Source: Cacconaster sp045641345
GTDB taxonomy: Bacteria > Bacteroidota > Bacteroidia > Bacteroidales > UBA932
DNA length: 57,467 nt
Direction of reading: 5' to 3'
Assembly (NCBI GenBank): GCA_045641345.1
Contig: JAZUGR010000033.1
Coordinates: 1-57,467, forward strand
Positions 1 through 7,816 of this stretch are shown here, in pieces. Every line of letters begins with the position of its first letter. Position 1 is the stretch's first letter. The notes below the pieces were generated by a model. The model saw nothing but the letters and a program-made list of their open reading frames with translations. It did not search any database and had not been told where the DNA came from. Position numbers and translations under genes: made by a program.

Positions 1-1885
1 CACGTGTCTGGTCAACGCCTTCGGCAATGAAGTCGGCAGGATAGAGCGTGTTGAAGTCGTCCTTGTGCTCAAATGGCCAGTGACGCTGTGCGAATGGCAT
101 TGCGCCCGAATCGAACCACACGTCGATAAGGTCCTTCTCGCGGTACATTGGCTTGCCGTTTGCCGACACAAGCACCACGCCGTCGATGTATGGACGGTGA
201 AGGTCAATCTTCTCATAGTTTTCCTTTGAGTAGTCGCCCACCTTGAAGCCTTTGGCCGTGTAAGGGTTTTCCTTCATTATGCCTGCCGAGATGGACTTCT
301 CAATTTCGGCGCAGAGTTCCTCAATGGAGCCGATGCACTTTTGTTCAGAGCCGTCTTCGGTAATCCAGATTGGAAGAGGAGTTCCCCAGTAGCGGGAACG
401 GCTCAAGTTCCAGTCGTTGAGGTTTTCGAGCCATTTGCCGAAACGTCCTTCGCCAGTGCTTTGTGGCTTCCAGTTGATAGTCTTGTTGAGTTCGAACATT
501 TGGTCCTTTACGGCCGATGCCTTTATGAACCAACTGTCGAGAGGATAGTAGAGCACGGGCTTGTCGGTGCGCCAGCAATGGGGATAGGTATGGACGTGCT
601 TCTCTATGCGGAATGCCTGGCCCGAAGCCTTGAGCATCATACAGATATCGATATCGAGGGTCGGTGCATCGGGAGCGAGGGACGAATCGTATGCATTCTT
701 GACATAGCGTCCGGCCCATTCACCGTACCCGGGATCCACACGGTCGGCCACATACGCGGGGTCGAGGTCGGCCAGGCGGTAGAAACGCCCCTGCGGGTCA
801 ACCTGGGCCTGCGGATTGCCGTCCTTGTCGGTGACATACAGGCCCGGCACCCCGGCAATGCGGGCCACCTTGGCATCGTCGGCGCCGAAAGTGGGGGCGA
901 TATGGACGATACCCGTTCCGTCTTCGACCGTAACATAGTCACCCTGTATCACGCGGAATGCGCCCTCGTCGGGGCGGAACCAGGGAATCAGCTGCCTGTA
1001 ACGCATCCCCACAAGCGAGCGCCCCTTGAATTCGCCCGGCAGGACCTCATAGGGAATCTTGTCGTTGAACCAGTTGCCCACCAAAGCCTTGGCGACGATG
1101 TAGGTGGCACTCCTGCCCGAATAGGGATTGGTGGAGCGCACCTTGACATAGTCGATGTCGGGGCCCACGCAGAGGGCTGTGTTGGAGGGCAGGGTCCAGG
1201 GTGTGGTTGTCCAGGCCAGGAAGAAGAGATTGTCCTCCCCTATCACCTCGAACTGCGCGCATACAGTAGTGTCCTTCACGTCGCGGTAGCAGCCGGGCTG
1301 GTTGAGCTCGTGCGAGCTCAGGCCCGTTCCGGCGGCGGGGCTGTAGGGCTGGATGCTCTTGCCCTTGTAGAGATATCCCTTTTCGTAAATCTTCTTGAGA
1401 AGATACCACAGGGTTTCGATGTAATGGTTGTCGTAGGTTATGTAGGGCTTGTCGAGATCGACCCAGTATCCTATCCGCTCGGTAAGGAGAGTCCACTCGC
1501 GGGTGTACTTCATTACCTCCTCGCGGCAGGTACGGTTGTAATCCTCTACGGAAATCTTATGGCCGATGTCCTCCTTGGTGATTCCGAGCTTCTTTTCCAC
1601 TCCGAGCTCCACGGGCAGTCCGTGGGTGTCCCAGCCGGCCCTGCGGTTGACGAGAAAACCCTTCTGCGTCTTATAACGGCAGATGGCATCCTTTATCGAG
1701 CGGGCCATCACGTGGTGGATGCCGGGCATTCCGTTGGCGGACGGAGGCCCTTCGAAGAACACGAACTCCGGCGCACCACGGCGCAGATCGAGGGTTTTGC
1801 GGAACGCATCCTGCTTTTTCCAGTCGTCGAGGACTGTGTTGTTTATATCGACAAGGTCGAGCTTTTTATACTCACGGAAACTCAT
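1..1885 (-). CDS. ileS: Isoleucyl-tRNA synthetase (3' part outside the window)
   Basis: Charges tRNA-Ile with isoleucine in the cytoplasm. The minus-strand frame opens with ATG at 1885 and stays open to the window edge, so about 628 residues are visible and the C-terminus, including the KMSKS loop, lies outside. The class I signature is seen as PPSANGMPGIHH at residues 47-58 (a HIGH variant), followed by the WDTHGLPVE segment typical of this enzyme. The N-terminus resembles the eukaryote-like IleS type common in Bacteroidota. A TATCTTTG promoter element lies about 50 bases upstream, and cvpA is transcribed divergently. A long open frame on the opposite strand here is a shadow. Confidence 0.96.
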   Translation of the reverse strand, partial: MSFREYKKLDLVDINNTVLDDWKKQDAFRKTLDLRRGAPEFVFFEGPPSANGMPGIHHVMARSIKDAICRYKTQKGFLVNRRAGWDTHGLPVELGVEKKLGITKEDIGHKISVEDYNRTCREEVMKYTREWTLLTERIGYWVDLDKPYITYDNHYIETLWYLLKKIYEKGYLYKGKSIQPYSPAAGTGLSSHELNQPGCYRDVKDTTVCAQFEVIGEDNLFFLAWTTTPWTLPSNTALCVGPDIDYVKVRSTNPYSGRSATYIVAKALVGNWFNDKIPYEVLPGEFKGRSLVGMRYRQLIPWFRPDEGAFRVIQGDYVTVEDGTGIVHIAPTFGADDAKVARIAGVPGLYVTDKDGNPQAQVDPQGRFYRLADLDPAYVADRVDPGYGEWAGRYVKNAYDSSLAPDAPTLDIDICMMLKASGQAFRIEKHVHTYPHCWRTDKPVLYYPLDSWFIKASAVKDQMFELNKTINWKPQSTGEGRFGKWLENLNDWNLSRSRYWGTPLPIWITEDGSEQKCIGSIEELCAEIEKSISAGIMKENPYTAKGFKVGDYSKENYEKIDLHRPYIDGVVLVSANGKPMYREKDLIDVWFDSGAMPFAQRHWPFEHKDDFNTLYPADFIAEGVDQTR

Positions 1886-1935
1886 AAATTGCGATTCCCT
1901 CTATTATTGGTTTCTATTGGTCTTATATTAAACTA

Positions 1936-1962
1936 CAAAGATAGTTTATTTTTATATCTTTG
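1936..1962. promoter_or_regulatory. Back-to-back Bacteroidota promoters for ileS and cvpA
   Basis: Two perfect TAnnTTTG (-7) elements point outward: TATCTTTG on the minus strand (1936-1943) for ileS and TATCTTTG on the plus strand (1955-1962) for cvpA. The plus-strand start site predicted about 7 bases downstream falls almost on the cvpA ATG at 1972, so that mRNA may be leaderless or nearly so. I see no clear -33 TTTG partner for either. Confidence 0.7.
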
Positions 1963-1971
1963 CGAACAGTT

Positions 1972-2457
1972 ATGGAAACATTGGACATAATTTTCCTGTG
2001 CTGCCTGATCCCCGCCGTTATCAGCGGCCTCAGAAAGGGGGCGGTGGGGCAGGTAATCTCATTCCTTACCATCTATCTGGGAATCACCCTTTCCATCCGC
2101 TTTTCCGGCGAGGTGTCAGCGTGGCTGCTGCAGCATTTCACCCTGCCGCAAGCAGGTGTCAGAATCATATCTTTCGTTGCAGTCTTCATCATCGTGGCCA
2201 TATTGCTCCGCCTTGCGGGCAAAGGGCTCGAAAAGATAGTCAGCATATCGATGCTCGGCTGGCTCAACCGTATCGTCGGAGTACTGGCAGCCGTTGCCGT
2301 AGGCATAATGATATTGTCGATTGCAGTTTATGCCATCGATGCCGTCAACAAGGCCTGGAGCCTCATTCCCAAGGGTTTGATTGAGAAATCATCATTCTAT
2401 CCGATGCTGCTGGATCTGTCCGGATCCATTTTTCCGCATTTAAGGTCGCTTTTCTGA
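1972..2457 (+). CDS. cvpA: CvpA family membrane protein
   Basis: A 161-residue integral membrane protein with about four hydrophobic segments (near residues 5-20, 27-45, 65-85 and 100-125) and the Gly/Arg-rich N-terminal motif of the CvpA family (SGLRKGAVGQ). CvpA proteins are inner-membrane proteins linked to colicin V production in E. coli and to envelope stress, and their biochemical role is unsettled. I chose ATG 1972. An upstream in-frame TTG at 1960 is part of the promoter -7 box. The gene directly precedes a peptide-export cassette, but CvpA is widespread in Bacteroidota without such cassettes, so a functional link is not shown. Confidence 0.85.
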   Translation: METLDIIFLCCLIPAVISGLRKGAVGQVISFLTIYLGITLSIRFSGEVSAWLLQHFTLPQAGVRIISFVAVFIIVAILLRLAGKGLEKIVSISMLGWLNRIVGVLAAVAVGIMILSIAVYAIDAVNKAWSLIPKGLIEKSSFYPMLLDLSGSIFPHLRSLF

Positions 2458-2465
2458 AAAAGCGT

Positions 2466-2507
2466 ATTTTGACCGATTCCGTCAAAATGCGATGAAATTG
2501 CTTTTTT
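2466..2507 (+). terminator. Probable cvpA terminator
   Basis: An 8-bp perfect stem (2466-2473 with 2481-2488, ATTTTGAC/GTCAAAAT) with a 7-base loop lies just after the cvpA stop. A run of six T follows at 2502-2507, 14 bases beyond the stem, so the match to an intrinsic terminator is imperfect. Confidence 0.4.
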
Positions 2508-2563
2508 GGTAACCGTTTCCGCCGGAGCGTTGCTTCCTTTGCCGGAGCAAAACACCGGCAGCG

Positions 2564-2719
2564 ATGAAACAGGAAACCGAACTCCGTCCCATCTCAGAAC
2601 TCGAAACCTCCGTGGAGGGGCTTGTGCCGCCCATAAGCTGGGCCTCCACGGCAATCTATATTCTGTCGATGGCGGGAACCGCCCTGCTTTCGCTCGCCAT
2701 ACTTGAAATGTGCCTATAG
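2564..2719 (+). CDS. 51-residue predicted membrane peptide (candidate immunity protein or third precursor)
   Basis: A complete short frame from ATG 2564 to TAG 2717-2719. Residues 1-25 are polar and acidic (begins MKQETELRPISELE). From W26 on there is one strong hydrophobic segment (AIYILSMAGTALLSLAIL), so a single-pass membrane peptide is likely. It lies between cvpA and the C39 exporter on the same strand. I do not recognise a family. Small membrane proteins beside exported antibacterial peptides are often self-immunity proteins, which is an inference from position. A degenerate leader reading (VEGL at residues 17-20) is possible, but Leu at -1 is a poor C39 site. No convincing promoter or ribosome-binding site is visible. 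Confidence 0.5.
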   Translation: MKQETELRPISELETSVEGLVPPISWASTAIYILSMAGTALLSLAILEMCL

Positions 2720-2720
2720 C

Positions 2721-2778
2721 AGATAGTGGGAGCGTGCGGGAGATTTTGATTGTGAATGGAGAGGCTCCCACTATTTTT
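2721..2778 (+). promoter_or_regulatory. Perfect 11-bp stem-loop with T run just before the exporter gene
   Basis: ATAGTGGGAGC (2723-2733) and GCTCCCACTAT (2764-2774) are perfect inverted repeats around a 30-base loop. The stem can be extended by a G-U and an A-U pair. A TTTTT run overlaps the foot of the stem, and the structure ends 10 bases before the exporter ATG at 2784. It could be a terminator for the 51-residue ORF, an attenuator of exporter expression, or a structure that limits translation of the exporter. Confidence 0.55.
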
Positions 2779-2783
2779 CAAAT

Positions 2784-4850
2784 ATGAAAACAGATATCAA
2801 ACAACACGACATCACCGACTGTGCAGCAGCTTCGATCTGCTCCATAGCCAGATATTACGGCTCCGACATCCCCATTACCGCGATAAGGGAGGCATCGGGC
2901 ACCGACCAGCTCGGCACCAGCGTCAAGGGCATCATCGACGCCTGTCCGTCGCTCGGTTTCAGGGCGGCCGGATACAAATCCGCCGACAGGGACCCTGAAA
3001 TGCTGCGCGGCATAGGGGCGCCCGTGATACTCCATACGGTCAACCGCAAAGGGGACCTCCACTTTGTGGTTCTCTACGGCATCAGGCGCGACAAGGCGAC
3101 GGTGATGGACCCTTCGCAAGGACGACACATCAAAGTCAGGTTGTCCGACCTCGCAAAAGAGTGGTCGGGCATCGTGATAACATTGACCCCCGACCCCGGC
3201 AGAGCAACTCAAAATACAACAAAGCCTAAATCATTTTTCTTTTCTTGCATTAGCATTCTAGCTAAATCACGCTCAGACATTCTTCTGTCATTGCCGGGGT
3301 TTTTATTGATGATACTTTCGGGCATCTGCATATCCATAGTGCTCCAGCACGTCATCGACACCGTCATCCCATCCGGCGACATAGCCCAACTGAAACGGAC
3401 CTGCATCGCCGCCGGGCTGCTGATGGCCTTCTCCGCATCGGTTTCATACGGATGCGGCAGGAGAATGATACGGGCCGGGGTAAGGATGGACTCGTTCCTG
3501 ATACTTGACTACCTGAGGCATCTCTTCGCCCTCCCGCCAGGATTCTTCGCAAAAAGAGGTGCAGGCGAGTTGAACTCCCGCATACCGGATGCGATGAAGG
3601 TGCGCCGCCTGCTCACCGACGGCCTTTCGGGGATCCTCACAAGCGCGATGCTGCTGGCGGGATCGCTCGTCCTGATGTTCACCTACTATTGGAAACTTGC
3701 CCTGCTCACTGCGGCGTTCATACCGGTATATGCCCTGCTCTTCATTCTGGTAAACAACGTCAACCGTACGATGAACAGGAAACTGGTCGAAAGCGCGGCC
3801 GACTTCGAGAGGCAGAGCGTGGACAGCATCTCGTCGATAAAAGCCATAAAATATTTCGGCAACGGACGCACCGGAATCAGGGACCTCGAAAGGAAGTACG
3901 CCTCCATGAGCTGGAACATGGCCCGCAACTCCTCCAACCAGAACAAGTTCTCCACCTCATCCGAGGCGATATCCAAGGTGCTCTCGCTGACAATAATAAC
4001 CATAGGTTCCTACTACATATTCAACGGGGCGCTGACGACCGGCCAGCTCGTGTCGTTCTACTCCCTGTCGGCACTTTTCGCGAATCCCCTCAGCCAGATG
4101 GTCAACGTGAGCAGTTACTGGAACGAAGCTTCGCTCTCGCTCGAAAGGCTCGGCGACATAACCCAGCTCGAGACCGAGGAGGATGCGGGGCTCGAAGCCG
4201 ACCTCTCGCAAGCCGAGGAGATAGAATTCCGTGACGTTACCTTCTCATACCCGGGATGCAGCGATCTGCTGAAGAATTTCAACCTTACGATACCGGCGGG
4301 ATCCATAACCGCCATAGCCGGCGAAAGCGGATGCGGCAAGAGCACCCTCGCCTCCCTGCTGATGCGCGACTTCAAGCCCAGGGAGGGAAAGATCCTCCTG
4401 GGGAGCACCGACATATCCCTGATCGGCACCGCAGCGTGGCGCAGATACGTCTCAATCGTACCGCAGGATGCTGCAATAACGTCAGGAACACTGCTTGACA
4501 ACATCTCAGGAGGCGAAAGCTCTCCGGACCTCAAGAAAATATCGGGCATACTCGACAGCCTGGGGCTCAAGGAGTTCATAACGTCGCTGCCGCTCGGTAT
4601 ACTTTCGCAGGCGGGCGAAAAGGGATGTCTCCTTTCGGGCGGGCAGAAACAGCGTATCGCCCTGGCGAGGGCCCTCTACCGCAACCCGAAGATCCTGATT
4701 CTCGACGAAGCCACGGCATCGCTCGACGAGGAATCGCAGAAATACATTCTCGCCGGGGCGGTGGAGCTGCGCAATCAGGGGCGCACCGTAATAATGATAA
4801 CCCACAGGAAAGACAATATGACAATAGCGGACAAGGTCTGCAGAATGTAA
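2784..4850 (+). CDS. Peptidase-containing ABC exporter (C39 peptidase, membrane domain, ATPase)
   Basis: A 688-residue bifunctional inner-membrane exporter that should cut double-glycine leaders and pump out the mature peptides. Domains in order: C39 cysteine peptidase (about 1-138) with oxyanion Q7, catalytic C13 in DITDCAAAS, H93 in LHFVVLYG and D109 in VMDPSQG; a six-helix ABC membrane domain (about 165-445); and an ATPase domain with Walker A GESGCGKST (513-521), signature LSGGQ (617-621), Walker B ILILDE (637-642) and H-loop His 674. All key residues are present, so the protein should be active. The linker between peptidase and membrane domain (about 141-172, bases 3205-3300) is strikingly AT-rich against its surroundings. 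The two precursor genes lie immediately downstream. Confidence 0.93.
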   Translation: MKTDIKQHDITDCAAASICSIARYYGSDIPITAIREASGTDQLGTSVKGIIDACPSLGFRAAGYKSADRDPEMLRGIGAPVILHTVNRKGDLHFVVLYGIRRDKATVMDPSQGRHIKVRLSDLAKEWSGIVITLTPDPGRATQNTTKPKSFFFSCISILAKSRSDILLSLPGFLLMILSGICISIVLQHVIDTVIPSGDIAQLKRTCIAAGLLMAFSASVSYGCGRRMIRAGVRMDSFLILDYLRHLFALPPGFFAKRGAGELNSRIPDAMKVRRLLTDGLSGILTSAMLLAGSLVLMFTYYWKLALLTAAFIPVYALLFILVNNVNRTMNRKLVESAADFERQSVDSISSIKAIKYFGNGRTGIRDLERKYASMSWNMARNSSNQNKFSTSSEAISKVLSLTIITIGSYYIFNGALTTGQLVSFYSLSALFANPLSQMVNVSSYWNEASLSLERLGDITQLETEEDAGLEADLSQAEEIEFRDVTFSYPGCSDLLKNFNLTIPAGSITAIAGESGCGKSTLASLLMRDFKPREGKILLGSTDISLIGTAAWRRYVSIVPQDAAITSGTLLDNISGGESSPDLKKISGILDSLGLKEFITSLPLGILSQAGEKGCLLSGGQKQRIALARALYRNPKILILDEATASLDEESQKYILAGAVELRNQGRTVIMITHRKDNMTIADKVCRM

Positions 4851-4919
4851 CAGCATGCGCGTGCAGGGTAAACCCGGGCACCCTTTTCAAGACCGGGAGG
4901 TTAATTAAACACAATGTTT

Positions 4920-5108
4920 ATGGAAGCAAAATTTATGTTGGAGAGAGGTTTCGTGGAGATGGAGTCTTCCGACCTCTTGGTGCGTGGCGGAGCATCCGTC
5001 ATCGAGAAGATTTTCTCAAAAGTCAAGGCAATCATCGATTTCATCGCCGACTATGTGCCGAAGTTTCTCAGCGGTTTCAAGGACGGATTCGGAGTGGCCA
5101 TCTTCTAA
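4920..5108 (+). CDS. Double-glycine leader precursor peptide 1 (bacteriocin-like)
   Basis: A 62-residue precursor. Starting at ATG 4920, the leader is 24 residues and ends LLVRGG, exactly the leader length of the next peptide. An ATG at 4914 would add two residues, and one at 4935 would shorten the leader to 19. Both leaders share an RGF element and VRGG, with Val at -4 and Gly at -2/-1 as C39 peptidases require. The predicted mature part (38 residues, beginning ASVIEKIF) is amphipathic, slightly cationic and Gly/Phe-rich at the C-terminus, with a GxxxG motif in SGFKDGFG. I infer an exported membrane-active or signalling peptide. Antibacterial activity is not shown by the sequence. Confidence 0.72.
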   Translation: MEAKFMLERGFVEMESSDLLVRGGASVIEKIFSKVKAIIDFIADYVPKFLSGFKDGFGVAIF

Positions 5109-5120
5109 AAACCGCGCAAG

Positions 5121-5300
5121 ATGAAAAACTCATTGGAACTCAGAGGCTTCACACTTCTGGATGAATGTGAGGCCACGGCCGTCAGGGGCGGTGTCGACAA
5201 ACAGGCGCAGGAAGCGCTCTATATGATCGGTTACGCCATCGGAGTGGTGGTCAAGCTGTTCGTATCACTGTTCTCCCTCATCGGAAGAATCTTCAAATGA
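5121..5300 (+). CDS. Double-glycine leader precursor peptide 2 (bacteriocin-like)
   Basis: A 59-residue precursor starting 12 bases after the stop of peptide 1. The 24-residue leader (begins MKNSLELRGF) ends in TAVRGG and fits the double-glycine pattern: Leu -12, Glu -8, hydrophobic -7, Val -4, Gly -2 and -1. The predicted mature part (35 residues, beginning VDKQAQEAL) is a cationic hydrophobic helix with a GxxxG motif in MIGYAIGVV. With peptide 1 it makes a side-by-side pair of the kind seen in two-peptide class IIb bacteriocins. It is under 60 residues, so length-filtered gene calling can miss it. The TolC-like gene starts 6 bases after its stop, so translation is probably coupled. Confidence 0.72.
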   Translation: MKNSLELRGFTLLDECEATAVRGGVDKQAQEALYMIGYAIGVVVKLFVSLFSLIGRIFK

Positions 5301-5306
5301 TAAAGA

Positions 5307-6626
5307 ATGATACTTGGGCTCGTGATTCTTTCGCTCTCATTCCTTTCGGAGCATGACGGCTCCCCTCGGGAAGGATGGACCCTGAGGCGATGCCTCGAAA
5401 GAGGCCTCGACCAGGGACTTGAACTCCGGGAGCGGGACCTTGCCGTAAGCGGAGCGTCGCTTGCCATGCGGCTTTCGGCCTTCGACTGGATGCCTCAGGT
5501 CAGCGTGGCCGCTTCGGCCGATTTCAGCTGGGGACGGAGCGTTGACATGCAGGAGCTGGTGATTGTCAACAACGGCACCAACACCTCATCCTCCCTTTCG
5601 GCCAGCGCATCCCTGTCGTCTTCGTCGCTCATCTCGGCAGGACTGTCCGTACGGGAAAGGAAATCCGAATACGACAGGACACTGGCCGAAAGGGAGGATG
5701 AACGCACCGAACTGGCAATCGACATAACCCAGGCCTACCTGCAGCTGCTGTTGTCGTACAAAATGTGCGACAACGCCAGGGCCGACTACGACAACATCCT
5801 GGTGGAGTGCCGAAGGGTTGGCCGGGAAGTCGAAGAGGGAAAGGCTTCATACGGATCCCTGTTCGAAATCGAGGCGCAGGCCGCTGCCGAAAGGGAAACC
5901 CTGGCCGAGGCTATCGGAAAGGAAAAGGACGCCAGAATCACGTTGTCCGGGTATCTGAATCTGCCTCCGGAGGAGAAACTCGAAGTTTCTCCTCCTGTTG
6001 ACGAAAAACTTCCGCCGCCGGCTATGCTCCCCTCGGAGGCCTGCATCGAGGCGAGAATGGCCTCACACCCCAGGACGCGCGGTGCTCAAGCCGCCCGCAG
6101 AGCAAGCCGGGCCCGCAAAAAAGCGGCGCTGTGCGCACTTATGCCGGAGCTGTCGCTTACAGGCTATTACGCAACCGGATACAGCAATACCGGAAAGGGC
6201 ACCTTCGGAGAGCAGCTTTCCACCAATCTCAACCCGGCGGTGAGCATAGGCCTTACCATTCCGATTCTCACCGGCAGCGGGGGCCTCGTCAGATACCGCA
6301 AGGCCGAAGAGGAGATTTCCCTGCGCGAGATTGAACTCGAAAGATGCCGCCGCGACCTGCGTGCCGAAATGGAGAGAACCCTGTCGGAGGCACTCGGCTG
6401 CTACGAAATATACAAGGCGGCCAATGACAACAAGGACGCCATGGAAAAGTCGTTCAACTCCAACCAGGCCAGGTTTGAGGCGGGTATGATATCGGGAAGC
6501 GACTATCTGATATGCCGCAACAACTTCAGGAAAGCGGTCGCGATGTATTGGCAGGCATATTACAAATATCTGTTCAGCCTCAAGGTGGTGGATTACCGTA
6601 TGGGGCTTATGGATCCTGGATTATGA
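5307..6626 (+). CDS. TolC-family outer-membrane efflux protein of the peptide exporter
   Basis: A 439-residue outer-membrane channel subunit that should form the exit duct of a tripartite (type I) secretion machine. The N-terminus is a short hydrophobic signal segment (ILGLVILSLSFL) without the usual basic residues. The body shows the TolC pattern of two repeats of long helices and a Ser/Gly-rich strand segment (SSLSASASLSSSSLISAG, near residues 92-109), then a second strand region around GLTIPILTGSGGLVRY. The gene follows the second precursor by 6 bases and overlaps the adaptor gene by 4 (ATGA). Its position assigns it to the C39 exporter rather than to general drug efflux. Confidence 0.85.
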   Translation: MILGLVILSLSFLSEHDGSPREGWTLRRCLERGLDQGLELRERDLAVSGASLAMRLSAFDWMPQVSVAASADFSWGRSVDMQELVIVNNGTNTSSSLSASASLSSSSLISAGLSVRERKSEYDRTLAEREDERTELAIDITQAYLQLLLSYKMCDNARADYDNILVECRRVGREVEEGKASYGSLFEIEAQAAAERETLAEAIGKEKDARITLSGYLNLPPEEKLEVSPPVDEKLPPPAMLPSEACIEARMASHPRTRGAQAARRASRARKKAALCALMPELSLTGYYATGYSNTGKGTFGEQLSTNLNPAVSIGLTIPILTGSGGLVRYRKAEEEISLREIELERCRRDLRAEMERTLSEALGCYEIYKAANDNKDAMEKSFNSNQARFEAGMISGSDYLICRNNFRKAVAMYWQAYYKYLFSLKVVDYRMGLMDPGL

Positions 6627-7810
6627 AACATCTTGCAGTAAAACTGAAATGGAAGATTGCCGCAATCGTCCTTGCGGCGGCTGTAATCGCACTGATTCTT
6701 TCCTCCGGCGGCAGCAGCGGGACCGAGGTGGAGACGGTGACGGTCTCCGCCGGGGATATCGTGGAGGCCATCCCCTCTTCCGGGAAGATACGCCCCACGG
6801 TGGAGATACCTGTTTCGCCCGACGTGTCAGGCGAAATCGTCGAACTCAATTTCAAGGAGGGCGACAGGATATCCAAGGGCGACACCATCCTCAAGATCAG
6901 GCAGGACCTCTACCTTTCGGTGGTCGAAAGGGCCGAAGCGGCCCTCGGTTCGGTGCAGGCCGAATATCACCGGCAGGAAGCCGGCACAGGGCAGGCCATG
7001 CTCAATCTCCGCAGATGCGAAGCGCTGCTCAAGGACAAGGCCGTATCAGATGCGGAGTACGAAAAGGCCAAGGCCGAATACGACATAGCCTGCCAGCAGC
7101 TGGCGGCAGCAGCCTGCAACGTACGCAGCGGAGAGGCTTCACTCAAGGAAGCTATGGAGAATCTCACCAAGACCGTGGTCATATCGCCTATGGACGGCAC
7201 TGTCTCTAAAATGAACGTCTCCATCGGCGAACGCGTCGTAGGCACATCGCAGATGGCCGGAACCGAAATGCTGAGGATAGCCGACTTCAGCAGGATGGAG
7301 ATAGTTGCGGAGGTGGGCGAAAATGATGTCGTCAGAATAAAGGAAGGCGACAGCGCAGAGATAATGGTCGATGCTTATCACGGCCTGATACTCAACGGCT
7401 TGGTGACACACGTGGCAAATTCTTCAAAATTTATTGGTACAGGGTTGGGACAAGTTGCTAACTTTGAGGTCCGGATTGCGGTCATTCCAGGGCAGGCAGG
7501 CCTCCGCGGCAAGGGTAAAATACCACTCAAGCGCGGTATGTCAGCCACGGCGACCATACTCACCGGAAAGAGGCACAACGTGCCCCTGGTACCTGTGGGG
7601 AGCATTTTCGCCGATGACAGGACAGAGAAGGTGTGGAAGGTCGGAGCCGACGGAACGGTGAGCGCAATCACGATAACAACCGGGATCCAGGATCTCAACC
7701 GTACCGAGATAACGTCCGGACTGCAGGTGGGCGACACGGTGGTTACAGGCCCCTACGCTGCAATATCCGGCGGATTGAAGGACGGGGAAAAGGTCGTGGT
7801 CCGCAATTGA
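6623..7810 (+). CDS. HlyD/MacA-type periplasmic adaptor of the peptide exporter
   Basis: A 395-residue membrane-fusion protein joining the inner-membrane exporter to the TolC-like channel. Residues 1-28 form a signal anchor. Two lipoyl half-motifs (around VSGEIVELNFKEGDRISKGD and VISPMDGTVSKMNVSIGERV) flank an Ala/Glu-rich coiled-coil hairpin (about 95-180), and a beta-barrel plus membrane-proximal domain follow. The start is ATG 6623, overlapping the upstream stop. A short AT-rich patch with atypical codons covers about bases 7415-7490 (residues 265-289), like the one in the exporter. tsaB begins 6 bases after the stop. Confidence 0.88.
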   Translation: MKHLAVKLKWKIAAIVLAAAVIALILSSGGSSGTEVETVTVSAGDIVEAIPSSGKIRPTVEIPVSPDVSGEIVELNFKEGDRISKGDTILKIRQDLYLSVVERAEAALGSVQAEYHRQEAGTGQAMLNLRRCEALLKDKAVSDAEYEKAKAEYDIACQQLAAAACNVRSGEASLKEAMENLTKTVVISPMDGTVSKMNVSIGERVVGTSQMAGTEMLRIADFSRMEIVAEVGENDVVRIKEGDSAEIMVDAYHGLILNGLVTHVANSSKFIGTGLGQVANFEVRIAVIPGQAGLRGKGKIPLKRGMSATATILTGKRHNVPLVPVGSIFADDRTEKVWKVGADGTVSAITITTGIQDLNRTEITSGLQVGDTVVTGPYAAISGGLKDGEKVVVRN

Positions 7811-7816
7811 AAGAGA

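Noticed and set aside
1955..1962. TTG start codons at 1960, 14149, 19862 (minus) and 55523
   Set aside because: Each of these TTG codons is the end of a TAnnTTTG promoter element, so it lies upstream of the transcription start. The following ATG was chosen in each case.
341..1990. 549-residue open frame on the plus strand
   Set aside because: It is antisense to ileS, whose minus-strand frame carries clear synthetase motifs; the plus frame has no recognisable domain.
2506..2706. 66-residue plus-strand frame before the exporter
   Set aside because: It starts at a TTG in a T-run and has no hydrophobic or leader pattern. The overlapping 51-residue ATG frame at 2564 has a clear membrane helix and is preferred.
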